In this document: piece by piece, positions 10,805-22,548 of the stretch
Position numbering within the stretch: position 1 is the first letter of the stretch
How the letters are laid out: each line of letters begins with the position of its first letter
Assembly (NCBI GenBank): GCA_036898135.1
Contig: CM072513.1
Span: 73,894,996-73,958,995 of the forward strand
Origin: Oncomelania hupensis
Lineage: Eukaryota; Mollusca; Gastropoda; Littorinimorpha; Pomatiopsidae
Length of the DNA stretch: 64,000 bases
Direction of reading: 5' to 3'
Program-made: the position numbers and the translations under genes
The notes under the pieces: generated by a model
Seen by the model: the letters and a program-made list of their open reading frames with translations, nothing else
Told to the model about the DNA's origin: nothing
Databases searched by the model: none

Positions 10805-13800
10805 CTGAAAACAAATTAAAATTTGCTTCATATAATCCTACAATTGAGGGTGTGGAGGTGAGTGTGTTGAGTAATTTTACCAAAAAAGTTTATTGAAACT
10901 GGAGTCTATCAATACATCAAGCACAGACATTTTCCCAAAGTACTGCAACCAATCAATTGATGAACCAGTCAACAAACAATGCGCTGACGAATATAGCCAA
11001 ATAGCCATTACTGTGAATGGAGACGTATATCGGGCGGCACATATGTGTGCAATGCTCCAACAAATCATTCAGACTAAGATGCCCGTGTGCATGCATAATT
11101 ATGCCTGGCACACTTCTCTGGTATTTTATTGTTCTGCTTTTGGCTATGCTTGTGGATTTGCTGTGATTGTGATGACTTGTTTGCAGAAAGTTAACTTTAT
11201 GTATTTTGTTTGATTTTGTGTGTGTGGTTTTATTTTATTTTATTATTTTTTTTTTCTCATTGTATAATTTCTAATGCAATATTGTAAGTTGTTTCATGTT
11301 TGTTTCTTTCCTTTCATGTAAAGTGCTATGCGCTTGTCTCTAAAAGGACAAGTAATAGCGCTATATAAATGTCCATTATTATTATTATTATTTTAAGCAA
11401 TGAAACAAACCTCCCATTCAAATCAATGCTGGCATGGCATGTTTTGATGGTTGAGTTTGGCTGTGGCGCAAAATGGTTTTGCTGTCAGAACATTATAATA
11501 ATAATAATAATAACGGATTTTTATATAGCGGGTACTCCAGCCTATGACCAGACTCACCACGCTTTACATAGTCATTACATATAAATACATGCACTCGATA
11601 AAACATCACTTTTGCTACAATACACCAAAGACGGAACAGTAAAGGTACAGACTATTTACTACAGAACAGTAAAGGTACAGACTATTTACAACTATGTACA
11701 TAAATTACAAAAAAAGACCGAAATAGATATAACAACGGAGTCGACATGATGTTTTCGGTAAAGTCAATCTTACCTTGTGAAGTTTGAGCCAAATTGTGTC
11801 CTCAAGAGTCCCATTTCATAATGGTAAACCACTGCAGCATTTGCTCAAGCCCAGACTATTTATTGTTAATGTGTGTGCGTGTGTGTATGTTTTCTCCAGA
11901 GACTTGTCTAAAAGCCACAGTACCCACCTGCAGCTGGTGAACAAAGCCAGGATTGAAGGCAACACAGAAGCGACGTGATTTGACATGCTCGATGGCCTCA
12001 TCAGCTGTTATGCTATAACGCTGCATCAGAAAGGCCGTCACCAAAGCTGCGCTGTGAAAGTCAAATATATGCAAATGCACCTAATAAATGTTGTATTTAA
12101 AAGTACTGAAAATAATCATGTGAATACACTATTCTCAAACACACACTCGTTTCCTCAGTGACCCCAAAATAAAATAAAAAATAAAGAAATTAAACAAAAA
12201 ATTTAAACAAAAAAAAGAAAAGAAGAAATTAAGATATTAACCAATGTTCTGCCAGAAGGACATCCACAGACAACCTAGACTAGTGCACTTCTGTTACTTT
12301 ACAACATCAACATTTATCGTGCATCTTTGACACCACCAGCATGCTCCCTAAACCTTGCAGGAAGGCATAAGATTACCTATGATAACCTATAATGGTTATG
12401 TATTAGTCTGTTTATATCCAATTGACGAAATTCTCTGTTAGGAAAACAAAATAGTTTAAAGCGCAGGGGAGATAATAAAGATCAGTATTGCATAGAAATG
12501 CAGAAACTTGGCGTAGCCCATGTCTCAAGACGCAGGTTTCTCTTAGTTATGTGGGTAAAACGTACACACATTTGTGAGACGGTTAACAAAAGTGCTTTTT
12601 AAGCATACAATAGATTGTGTTAGGTGAAACAGCACTGGTCAATGCCATCCCAACTTGATTTCAAAACCTGTTTAAAATTTCAAGATTGTTTCTGTGTAGC
12701 CCCATATAATCCATAAGCAAGAATTATCTTGTTTTTCCAAGTCAAAATTAGATGTATCTTTATTACACACATAAAATTACCTTCTGGAACAGCCACCATT
12801 GCCATGTACAAGAACTCTGCCTCCCTGTTGTAAGGCCTCTGTTATGAACGTGTTTACCTGCACATATATAAAAAAAAAAAAATCAAAAAAATTTTATATC
12901 CATTCATGGTGCTTTTATTCCTACAGTGCAAAGAAACACTTATGCACACACTCACACATTCATATCCTTGCAATGCATACACGCATGCACACACACATTT
13001 TTGTAGAAACGACGTTGTGATGACTGATTGATTGATTGTTGCTTTAGGTCCAGCGGACTCTTCCGAGCCAAATCAGGACCGGACAACCCCCAATCCGCAT
13101 AAAAGATCTGCCGAAACAACCCTAGTGGGAAAATTGAATGCCCTCCACCGGCCAGTCACTTTACAATAAAGACATCCCACGCAGGGGACGGCTGAGGCTT
13201 TACCCCAACTGTTGTGATGACTGTCGTGAAACTCTACATACATTATTTTGACACACTTCACATTATTTTGACATTATTTTGACATTTTCCATTTTTTGAA
13301 GCTATCCCTAACCCTAACCCTTAACCTAACCCTAACGGAACACTGTTTTGACGTCAAATAACAGGGCCGTCAAAAGAAAGTTCGTAGAGTTTCAAGTGTA
13401 TGTCAGAGTAACGTTGTTTCTACCTAGCCACACACACGCACACACACACACACACGCACACACACACACACGCACACACACACACACACAAACCCACACC
13501 TTTCATATACATACAATTTCTCCTCTTATTCAGCAAAGTGCTTTGCGGTAGGACAAAGCAAACCACAATGTAGACACTTTCTTTTCTTTGAAAAGTGCGT
13601 TCATAAACAAGTAAAAACAGGTAGTGGTAAAGGTTAAGTCAAAAGTGGATCATTAACGCAACACATGCCGCGAAACCTGTAAATCTTACTGTGTTTCTCG
13701 TGTGACTATGTCAGAAACATCCTGAACTAAAACAGATTTCCTTTTGTCTCCTGTTTTCGAACAGGGTGCCCGCGCATGTTTCAGTCAATCTGATCACTTA

Positions 13801-14792
13801 GGTCTCTATTGCCTGAGCAAATCAAGTAGCGATTAGCCAACAAAGCACCGAAAGCGACCTGCTAGTTTCAACTCTGACATGGCTAAAGCCGATACAGGTA
13901 CAATCAGAGCCATGATGCAATTTGCAGGTCAAAATATCTATGAAGTACGAAATAATGAAACAGGTTACTGCATAAACAAATTGACCGGTCTAATAGTCAG
14001 CACACTGAAACCCACTCAATACCCATTAAAAACATCAACCTTACAAAGGACGACTCTATTGATAAATAAATGTAAAGTACCACCTATGTTATCAGAAAAA
14101 GTCTTGCTTACCTGATGAATATGTGGGATAATTGTTTCGGTTTCCTCATCTGACATTTGGACAACAAAGTACCTGCAAAATAAAACCAAGATGCAAGGAA
14201 AGGGTTCGTAAAAGGAAGTGGGCATATGTCCCCAAAATAAACAGAAACCGCATTTTTCACACCTTTTTTTTTGGTCTGGTGATAAATACTATGAGATACA
14301 AAGTGACAGAACAAGAGAAACATACCTGAACTGGTCTTCAAAGTTTGGACGGATGAACTTCTGCTCTAATTTATGCCGAACACACACAATGTGAGTAATG
14401 CCTGTTGCCCTCAGCTTATCCAACTGCCAACAGAGCAAACATCACAGGGTGTTTCAGTTAAACGAGCCTGACCTGGTGACTTTTAAGCCCACAATAACAA
14501 GTATGAAACAATTAGTAATAAATCACATGTAAATGTTTTCTGCATTACTATTAGCAACATATACATGTATTATCATAGGAACTATTAGACAATGGACCAT
14601 TTTAAAAGTTGGCCAGTTGGATGACAACGATGACGATGATGATTATGATGATGATGTTTGAGTGACAGATGGGTGTTTTTTGTATATGATAATGTATGTT
14701 GGTACAGATCGCCATGCTTTGTGTCGGGTTGGAGATTTTGGGAAAAAATGCTTACAGATCTCGTTTCCATTCTTCTTCTTCTTCTTCTTCTA

Positions 14793-14841
<49 letters not shown>

Positions 14842-17800
14842 TTATTATTATTAACATTATTATTAAAGACAATTATGACAATGAAGATGACAATGATAAT
14901 GATAATGTCCACATACATCATTCTAAACCATGATGAATGCACAGTGCACACAAGTAGGAAGGCTGAGGAACCGAACAACAGGTCAGAAAAATTGGAGGGG
15001 TGGTGTTGGAACAGTGGGTAGAGAAGGGGAGAGGTAGGAGGAAAAATTGAGGTTTAGAGTGGGCGGTGGGGAAGGGGAAAGAGAGTAGCGGGCTGAGGGA
15101 GAGGAAGTGAAGGAGACAGCAGAGTGAGGTTGATGCTTGTTACAAAAAAAAAGAAGTGAATAACTTACTCCTGAATCCAAATAGTTTTTGATTTTTTCAA
15201 GACTTATTATTAGTACTTTAAATTAACAACGATGTGAAGAAAAAAATCCTATAATTATCATACGCAAGAATATGATAATAAAATTGTTCAAAAAATTATA
15301 CTGTCTTATAAACTAATTATGACAATGTTTACCTGATTTTTTGCTGCCGAGGCATATGGACCGAGGTATAGGCCCTGTATTATCTCCTGGAAAATAAAAG
15401 GGTTATATTATTTTCCATTTAACGTGCATGAAACTTATTATTTTCACAAAAGAATGAAGGAATTAAGAAGATAAAGACAATACCCCTACAGCTAAAATAA
15501 CTAGAAGGGCAAAGCCCAAATGACTCACAAGCTCCTTATAGAAACTGCCAAATTTAAAATGAAAATGAGTGCCCAGAAAAAAGAAAATGAAACTGTGGTA
15601 TTAAAATGCAAAGTAATATCGACTTTTATCTTTCTATGCTATTGACCTTGAGATGACCTTGACTTCCGGCTCCAAATACACTCAGGTACTATAAAATAAA
15701 CTACAGCAAAAGTTGTATTATGCCCAAAAAACTGTGACTTGGGATGACCTTGACCTTGGGATGACCTTGACCCTCATGTGACCTCCAAACAGGTCTGATC
15801 AAATAACCCAATGTTGTTGCATATGAAGGGTTAAATAAACAGCCATTCCAAAGAGGTTGACCAAATTTGTATAGTATGTATGTCTCATCATGCATAAGTT
15901 CAATATTAATAACCTAGAAAAAAAAGTGAAATTTTGTGAAAAATTTAATTTGTTCACTACCATTTGCTGATGCTGTGACCTTGACCTTTAAGTGAAATAA
16001 TTCATTCACTGATAATTTATGAGGTCTCGTGTGTATACACCATCTTACCAAGTTTGGTTGTGTAGTTCAAATAAGTTCTGAGATATTAATTCATTTGCAA
16101 GAATTACAAAGACAGATTGTGAATGGCGGACAGACGAATGGACTGATTTTTTTTTAAATATCATTTTTTGGACTATTTAGGGCTCATCTTGCACAGATTT
16201 GCAAAAATCTGGAAAAAATTTATTTTGTGGTGACACACAGATTCACATTGCTATGCATGTGAGTCAAAAGGCCTAAAAAAAATACATACAACAAAAGCAA
16301 CAATCATAAATTTCAACCTCAAAACAAATTTTAAAAATATTTCATTACTTCACCAATACAATAGTCAAGAAATTAGTAAAGGATACTTAAAAAAAAACCA
16401 CAAGATACATGTTCTATAGTCCCTTGGAGACGATATCATTTTGCAAAGTAATATCATAAACTAGAAGGGCAAAGCCCATATGACTCACATGCTCCTTATG
16501 GAACTTGCAATATATAACATGAAAATGACTGCTCAGAAAAAAAAGAAAAGAAACAATGGCATTAAAATACAAATACTGACTTTGAACTTTCAATGCTCTT
16601 GACCTTGATCTTCAGCTCCAAATTCATTCATGTAATATCAAATAAACTACAGCAAATGTTGTATTATGCCAAAATAACAGTGACCTTGGGATGACCATGA
16701 CCTTCAGTTACCATGACCTTGGGATGACCTTGACCTCACATGACTTCTCATGCTCATGAATGATCAAATAACCTAATGTTGTTGCATACTATGGGTTAAA
16801 AAGAGCCATTCCACTGTATGATGACCTATTTTTTGTATGTATTTGAAAGGCTTAAAATGACTTTGACCTTCAAGATCAACCAAAAAATAGAACATATATG
16901 AGAGATCATCTATCATCTCTAAATACAACAAGTTTGAACTTTATATCTCTCATAGTTTATTGTTTAGGGTCAAGGTCGCTTCAAAGTACCTATACTGACT
17001 TTGGACAGCTCCAGTGACCTTGACCTTGGAGTGAGGTTGACCAAATGTGCATAGGATGTGCATTGGTATTTATCATGCACCAAAGAATCTTAAGTTTAAT
17101 ATTAATAACTTAGATAAAAGTGAACATTTGTGAAACATTTCCATTTTGTGACTAACACTTGCTGACCCTGTGACCTTGATCTTGAAGTGAAGTCATTCAT
17201 TCACTGATCATTTATGATGTCTCACAGATATATACACCATCTTACCAAGTTTGGTTGTAATAGCTGAAATAAGTTCTGAGACATTAGTCCACTTACAAGT
17301 TTGGCATGTCCAGACAGCGAACAGTGGACTGACAGCCAGTCGGACGGACAAATTTTTATTTTTAATGTCATTTTTGGACTATTTAGGACTCATCTCATGT
17401 TACACATGTGAGTCAAAAAAATATAAAAATGATATTATTTTTTGATGTTTCAGACACTGATTGACAGGCATATTTTTTTTCTTCTGTTTCTGTTTGGCAC
17501 CATGGAACTTTTCACAGGAATACAAAATATATTTTCATGAAAGTAGATAATCGAATTTTCAAAATGTGTCAGAATAAAGTGCATGAATGTGTATTTTGTG
17601 GATATATATCTACTAATTTTTTTATTTGTTGTTGTTTGTTTTGTTTTGTTATGCGTCTTCTTATTCCCAATTCACACAGAAAGAAGAAAAAATGTGGCTT
17701 ATATTTCTAACCCTAATTATTACTGAGACCAATACTGCTTTTCAAAGCCAAATAGAAGCATACATGTTCATATTATTTACACACAAAAGAAACAATACAG

Positions 17801-20800
17801 CAGAGGAGAATTCACTGTTAGATTGAACGATTGCTGGTCAGGCATCTTTCATGCTGCTAGAAATTAGATCGAAACCTGTCAAAACAATCAGTGACAATCA
17901 TAATTTGCAAGACATGAAGATAGTTCATAGATACAAAGCATCTGATTCACTGGTTTTGTTTTTTTAGAGCAAATCTAAGACAATTCTCATCATCGACAGA
18001 TACGCCCCTTTGTCTCCTAATTTGGTTAATGCTGTGCTATAAAACCTAGACTGCTAGTGCTATAGCATACTTACTTGCATCTCGCGTCTCCAATGATACT
18101 GCCAGTCAGGCTGTAGGACAACATAAAAACATATATGAATCAAAGCAGATCTAATTATACTGCACATCTGAAATGCATTTGAAAAAAGTCTTGGAAATCA
18201 TGCACCCTGGTGACCCAATGAGCGAAGTTTGGTTTAATCAGACTTTTCCAATTCCAGTATAACATCACCTGCCCTTTTGAGTTACAAGCTGGGGTATGAT
18301 AGAGGCATACTAACAACAGAAAGCAATGTTTTAGACATAGAATTTCATCACCCTGGAACAAACTATCATTACATGGTAAAAAAGCTTAAAAACCTTTACA
18401 CCTTTAAAAACCAGTTCTGGAAAAAGGTAAATTTTATTATGGATTCAAAATCTGAGTTTGATGAACGATTGTCATTTAAATTTTAATTCCATGAAAAACT
18501 ACAAAACTAATCAGACAATTTAAATGCCTCTGAGAAACTGGGACATTACGGCACTTTCTCGCGGCGTTCGTCGTCTGAGCAGGGGTTGCAGTCCTGCTCC
18601 GCGCAGGGGCGCTTTCCGCTCCGTCAGAGGACTTTACCGCAGTGCTTGCCATTCTGAGGTCGAGACGTACGGGAGTCCAATGACAGGGCGGCTTTGCTTC
18701 CTGTGGGGATACCTCTTGAAGATGCGTTCATACCCATGGACACAGCGGCGTGCGGAGATGAGGAGGACGCACCGTCCCGTGGATGGTAGTCCAGAAGTCG
18801 AAACTGCCGTTCTGCCTGTGGGTGATTCCGACACGACACTCCGCTTCACTCTTTATTTTCTTCACTCTTGGGCTCCTCTGGCTAGGCGGCGTGCACTTCG
18901 CGTGGAAGGGCCCTCCTCGCTTTGTCTTCGCTTGCCTGGTCTTCGGCTGCCCACCATCTTTTCCTACGTATGGGCGACGTGGGGTCCCCTGTGGAGAGTG
19001 GCGACCTCCGGACAACAGGTGATTCACTGCCAGCGGCTCCTCGCGTCTGCCTTCCCACCCTCACGCGGCCTACGCCTGGTCACCTCCTTACAGCCCTATT
19101 GGCACTCCTTTGAATGGACCTTCTTGGCGACCTTTTTGGCACCCTTACGACATCTTGACATCTTATTGCTTCCAGAGCGTCTTATTACAACATGACTTCC
19201 TACAAAACTATCTCATCGTGATTTCTTACTTGTTGTCGCAGCGGCTTCATGCGCTCCATCTTCTCGCGACTTTACTACAGCAAAACGATCTCTTACTTCA
19301 TCCCGCCATCAAGCTACAGCATCATGACATCTTAATACAACGGCTATCTTCCATCTATACGCTTTGTGTCCGGGGACGGTAATCTACCTACTGAACTGAA
19401 CTGGGACATAAAATAAGCCGCGACGCTTTAAGCACAGTCCCTTCGAACCGAACTAACTATTTAACTGTGAAATGGGGAAGGTGGATTGACAGGAGGTGGG
19501 AGGGAGGGGAAAGCAAGAATGTCGGGTGTAGGCTTCTTTTAAAAAAAAAAGACTCGGTAACTTGCACAGGGTTGAAGAGGGAGAGGGGACCTGGGCGATG
19601 TTAGGGAGGCGGGTAGGGGGAGGTGAGGGAGGCAAGGAGGGAGGAGAGGGTTTCTGGGATATCTATAGATGGCATACAGGAGTGAGATTTAGCGGTCGCA
19701 CGGTCACCCGAGACGACTTAAAACCGGCTCGGGCGACCTCACTTTATAATTGTGCCAGCCCGCCTGGCGACCTAAAAAAGATACTACTTGCAGACTTTTA
19801 GAAGCTCGGTCCAAAGCGTTTTTAGGCCACTGTTCGTCTGCTACGAGTATGAAGCATACGCGAGTGTTATTTCCCTTTGCCTATTTCTCTTTCGCGCCAA
19901 GCGCGCTGTCTGCTTTGTTTGTGAAAAAGATACTCGCTACAAATTACGTGTATTGTCAAGGTGACGGTGGTTGATCCGAAAATGTGGAACTTTATTTCTA
20001 GAATCTACCTCACCACGTCCGAACCCCGTAGCTACAAGACTCACCCGATCATCCTGAGAGGCAAGAACCCTCAACGTGATCAACAGACTCTAGCTCATGC
20101 AGCAGTATTGAAGTGAACGATTGTCAGGCTGCCTAAAAACCATGCGGGCTACCTCACTTTACTTACTAGCTAGCCCGGCGGGCTAGTTAGTCTCCTGGGT
20201 TAAATCTCACCCCATATGCATTCAAGTCACAGTTGTGACAGTAACCACAGGCTGTGAAGTTTCGTAGGCCTCAATTGCAATGGATACTATACTAGTATAC
20301 ATACTATGTTCATTCAAGGCTGGTTCGAGGAAATAAACAATAATAAATTTTACTATAATTATCGAATATTTAAGCTACCTTTTGAATTTGAAAAAAATAT
20401 TTGCATGTTCTACCAACAAATTTTGCAATTTCTGTTCTAAAGTTTAGGACACTTAACCACAGAATGCCAGTGTTCGAATCCCGGATTGGTCAACGTGTGA
20501 TCATATTATTTTCCCCTTTACCAACAACTGGCCCGCTGGTGTCAGTATAAATCGGTCCAGTAGTCACCTATATGCGAAAGTGTCGTGTGACTATAATCTA
20601 CATACAAACATACGAATGCCAGTGCAGAGAGGCAGATATTTTAACATTCCTAGACACGAACGTGTATGTCAAAAATGTAATACTGGTGATCTTGGTGATG
20701 AGTTTCATTACTTATTTTTGTGTTCACATTTTGGTAACTCGAGAAGAGAATGATTAAAATCATATTATTATAAATATCCCAATGCCATTAAATTTGAAGA

Positions 20801-21415
20801 ATTATTGTCATCTAATAAAAAGTCAGTATTATTAAAGCTCGTAAGTCTAATGAATTAATAATTAAACAATTGTAATGTTTTAATTATCCCATGTAAAAAA
20901 TTAATCTAGTTAGGCTATATATGATATTTACAGGTTGTGTGTAACAAAAACAATTTCAGTAGTTTGTCATTGATATGTTTAGATTGAATTGTATTATTAG
21001 TTATGATTCATAATTGATATCCCCAATCAATTTCTTTTTTCTTCTTTTCCCGACTCAATCCCTCCCCCACTCAATCCTCCACCCCCACAAGCCCTCTGTG
21101 TAATAGTTTTAATTTTAAAATATTATATAATTAATTATTTTGCACGTTTGTGTATACCATTTTAACCATGTCCATGTGCCCTTAATGCTTTTTTTTTTTT
21201 TTTTTTTCTGGAATAAACTTGCCTTGCCAGTTGCCTTGTAGCTGACTGAGGCCTACGGGACTTCAAAGCTTGTCCAGTAACGTGCCAACACTGCAACAGT
21301 TTCATGGGCAGGCAACCTTATACTTTATACTTAGTTAGAAACTCCCCCCCACACTTTTAGGTCTTACCTCTACACTAGTCAAAGAATTGGTAGAATGTTC
21401 CATTTCAAGGTCCAT
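10715..21415 (-). CDS. STYX: STYX pseudophosphatase, complete spliced gene (8 coding exons)
   Basis: Eight coding exons, read right to left (21415-21368, 18110-18075, 15386-15333, 14423-14326, 14172-14112, 12857-12781, 12051-11928, 10804-10715), join in phase with GT-AG introns to give 588 nt, 195 aa plus stop. Human STYX is 223 aa. The order follows the family: WRREMQ, EIIQGLYLGPYAS, GITHIVCVR, IRPNFEDQFR, GGRVLVHGNGGCSRSAA, RRFCVAFNPGFVHQLQ, YEAIYRAM. STYX has a dual-specificity phosphatase fold that binds phospho-substrates without hydrolysis. The active-site HCX5R motif reads HGNGGCSR here, with Gly in place of the nucleophilic Cys, as in vertebrates, so the protein is predicted to be catalytically dead. 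The C-terminus after the domain is short and basic/acidic. Introns hold repeats. Confidence 0.93.
11300..11580. repeat. Two SINE/LINE 3' tails in head-to-head orientation (STYX intron 7)
   Basis: At 11318-11395 a + strand tail has AGTGCTATGCGCTTG, GCGCTATATAAATG and (ATT)n. At 11495-11570 the mirror arrangement (AATAAT)n, TTTTATATAGCGGG and CACGCTTTACATAG appears. AAAGCGCTATATAAAT(ATT)n is a common 3' terminus of invertebrate retroposons. Confidence 0.6.
11928..12051 (-). CDS. STYX: STYX coding exon 7
   Basis: A 124-bp exon between TTCACAG and GTGGGT encodes SAALVTAFLMQRY, ADEAIEHVKSRRFCVAF and NPGFVHQLQ. This is the helix after the P-loop and the family signature RRFC(I/V)xxNxGFVHQL. Confidence 0.95.
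12781..12857 (-). CDS. STYX: STYX coding exon 6 (dead active-site loop)
   Basis: A 77-bp exon between GTGCAG and GTAATT encodes VNTFITEALQQGG, then RVLVHGNGGCSR. The P-loop has Gly where catalytic Cys would stand and keeps the Arg. A Cys appears four residues after that Gly, which is unusual (Ile in human), but it is not in the nucleophile position. Confidence 0.93.
13003..13423. mobile_element. MITE with telomere-like core, copy A (interrupted)
   Basis: The termini GTAGAAACGACGTTGTGATG and AACGTTGTTTCTAC are inverted repeats. The core has CCCTAACCCTAACCCTTAACC at about 13308-13335 and then the palindrome-like TTTTGACGTCAAAT. (CA)n runs flank both ends. A retroposon insertion (13027-13210) splits the left arm. 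Copies B and C are at 26365-26631 and 26672-26912. Confidence 0.8.
13027..13210 (-). mobile_element. 5'-truncated retroposon copy with 13-bp target duplication
   Basis: The 3' part of the ~590-bp family, with a (TGAT)n tail, interrupts MITE copy A. The target GTTGTGATGACTG is duplicated exactly at 13014-13026 and 13211-13223, direct evidence of retrotransposition. It lies inside a STYX intron. Confidence 0.9.
13433..13497. repeat. (CA)n microsatellite
   Basis: Imperfect CA/CGCA dinucleotide array that abuts the right terminus of MITE copy A. Confidence 0.9.
14112..14172 (-). CDS. STYX: STYX coding exon 5
   Basis: A 61-bp exon between TTTGCAG and GTAAGC completes the Arg codon and encodes YFVVQMSDEETETIIPHIHQ. 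The acidic loop corresponds to the general-acid region of active phosphatases (LDIADNPVE in vertebrates). Confidence 0.9.
14326..14423 (-). CDS. STYX: STYX coding exon 4
   Basis: A 98-bp exon between TTGGCAG and GTATGT encodes LDKLRATGITHIVCVRHK and then LEQKFIRPNFEDQF plus two bases of an Arg codon. The GITHI(V/I)C(V/I)R core is the diagnostic STYX segment. Confidence 0.93.
14615..14910. repeat. (GAT)n, (TTC)n and (ATT)n microsatellites
   Basis: GAT repeats at 14628-14660, TTC at 14771-14792, ATT at 14795-14855 and GAT/AAT-rich sequence to 14910. They lie in the STYX intron between coding exons 3 and 4. Confidence 0.85.
15333..15386 (-). CDS. STYX: STYX coding exon 3
   Basis: A 54-bp exon between TTCCAG and GTAAAC encodes EIIQGLYLGPYASAAKNQ, the first beta-strand segment of the dual-specificity phosphatase fold (LxLG motif). 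Both phases are 0. Confidence 0.93.
15501..16270 (+). repeat. TGACCTTGA-rich dispersed repeat, long copy 1
   Basis: The 5' end CTAGAAGGGCAAAGCCC (an 11-bp GGGCAAAGCCC hairpin) is followed by AAATGACTCACAAGC. The 3' end is GCTATGCATGTGAGTCAAAA. At least five TGACCTTGA motifs occur between 15640 and 15990. No coding capacity. It lies in the STYX intron between coding exons 2 and 3. Confidence 0.85.
16461..17417 (+). repeat. TGACCTTGA-rich dispersed repeat, long copy 2
   Basis: Same terminal sequences as the preceding copy, which ends 190 bp upstream in the same orientation. Six or more TGACCTTGA/TGACCTTCA motifs lie between 16600 and 17190. It carries an internal block absent from the short copy at 5881-6345. 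Confidence 0.85.
18075..18110 (-). CDS. STYX: STYX coding exon 2
   Basis: A 36-bp microexon between CTACAG and GTAAGT encodes PDWQYHWRREMQ. It aligns with the EWTYPMRREMQ segment of vertebrate STYX. Both flanking phases are 0. Confidence 0.9.
18520..19390. other. GC-rich island of unknown origin in the first STYX coding intron
   Basis: Base composition rises sharply compared with the AT-rich surroundings. A 223-codon + strand frame (18524-19195) and overlapping open - strand frames of 60-99 codons coexist. That suggests GC-driven absence of stops more than a gene. I recognise no domain in any frame. A decayed transposon or an inserted foreign segment is possible. Confidence 0.4.
19391..20460. 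other. Non-coding intron stretch
   Basis: G-rich and purine-rich runs at 19475-19660 and short inverted phrases such as CTAGCTAGCCCGGCGGGCTAG at about 20165-20187. No exon is seen. It is part of the intron between STYX coding exons 1 and 2. Confidence 0.45.
20470..20615 (+). repeat. 5'-truncated tRNA-type SINE
   Basis: From the B box GTTCGAATCCCGGATTGG to GACTATAATCTACATACAAA it matches the full SINE at 51225-51425, but it lacks the A-box half. Confidence 0.85.
21368..21415 (-). CDS. STYX: STYX coding exon 1
   Basis: The 16 codons from ATG (21415) begin MDLEMEHSTNSLTSVE and are followed by donor GTAAGA. The frame stays open upstream of this ATG, so a longer N-terminus cannot be excluded. 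This start gives the expected short, poorly conserved leader before the phosphatase fold. Confidence 0.75.
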
Positions 21416-22488
21416 TTTAACACAGTCTTTGAACAGTTTTTCTAAAGTTATTGCCGTCCAGGAAAAAATATTCTTTCGTTTTTCTGTCGTCGTCAAGGGC
21501 TACTACTCTACGTTCTATCAAACTAACGAAAGTCACACACATCACCAAGAAAACTTTAATTTTCGTTATTTTAAAATGAATATTATAATACAGTTGTAGC
21601 GCCCATGACCTATGTACGTAATACAATCATAAAATGATGAGTATTTAGGTTTCTCGTTGAATCTAAATTAATTTTAAACCATTTTAAAAGTATTCTAGTA
21701 ATAAGATAAAGTAAAATCTATTACGCGAGTTACTTTTCTTTTTAAGGAAGAGGAGTGGGAGATGAAAATTGAGAGTTTCTGGTTTGTGTGGTAAGTACTA
21801 AAATACAGTTGCGTAGTACTTTTCTGTCAAATGTGAATGGAATTTGGGGCAAATGTGATTGAAAAAGCATGTTTGTATATTTAATGCACATCCCTGCAGT
21901 GGAAGCATAAAACCGTCATCTCATAGGTGATAGAATGCACATGGCTGATTCAGTGATTGAATGATATGTAATTTAATCAATGTAATAACAATTTAAGAGT
22001 CAAGGAAGTTGCTTCATGAGTAATTATATTAATTTATTTAGTTAATTATTATATGTGGCGCATTGGTTTGACTTACCATTTAAGCAGATTTTTGTGTCGC
22101 AAAGCCAAGTTTATACAATAATTTTTTGGAAAGCTTGTCTTTTTATTTTAGTCAATTGGTGTCTACTAACTTATACTGTAGTTTTAGTCTTTACACCCTC
22201 CGATTTATTTGTTTCTTGATTTATAGTATACATTTTCTGTAATGTTATAGTTTGTTTTTAACTACACTAATACTTATACTGTAGTTTTAGTCTTTACACC
22301 CTCCGATTTATTTGTTTCTTGATTTATTTTATAGTATACATTTTCTGTAGCCTAATGTTATAGTTTGTTTTTAACTACATGATTTAATTTGTTGTGTTAT
22401 TATGAAATAAATATATTTATAATAGTGTGAGTTTCTCCATTTATTATTCAACATAAAGTATTATTTTATTTTTCTGTTTTATTTCCAG
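21416..22488. promoter_or_regulatory. Likely shared upstream region between STYX and the C6orf120 homologue
   Basis: The two genes are divergent, with start codons 1.1 kb apart. A T-rich acceptor TTTTATTTCCAG ends at 22488, so the C6orf120 homologue probably has an untranslated first exon somewhere in this interval. No TATA box or CpG island is obvious, so the promoter role is inferred from arrangement only. Confidence 0.35.
22170..22378. repeat. Tandem duplication, 103-bp period
   Basis: The segment starting CTTATACTGTAGTTTTAGTC (22170) is repeated from 22273. The second unit has two small insertions (TTTTA and AGCCT-like). This is a recent local duplication in the 5' region of the C6orf120 homologue. 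Confidence 0.9.
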
Positions 22489-22548
22489 CAGTTACAAAAT
22501 TTTTTACATTGTCCACGGTGGAAGCATTGCGAAAAATATTCTATAATC

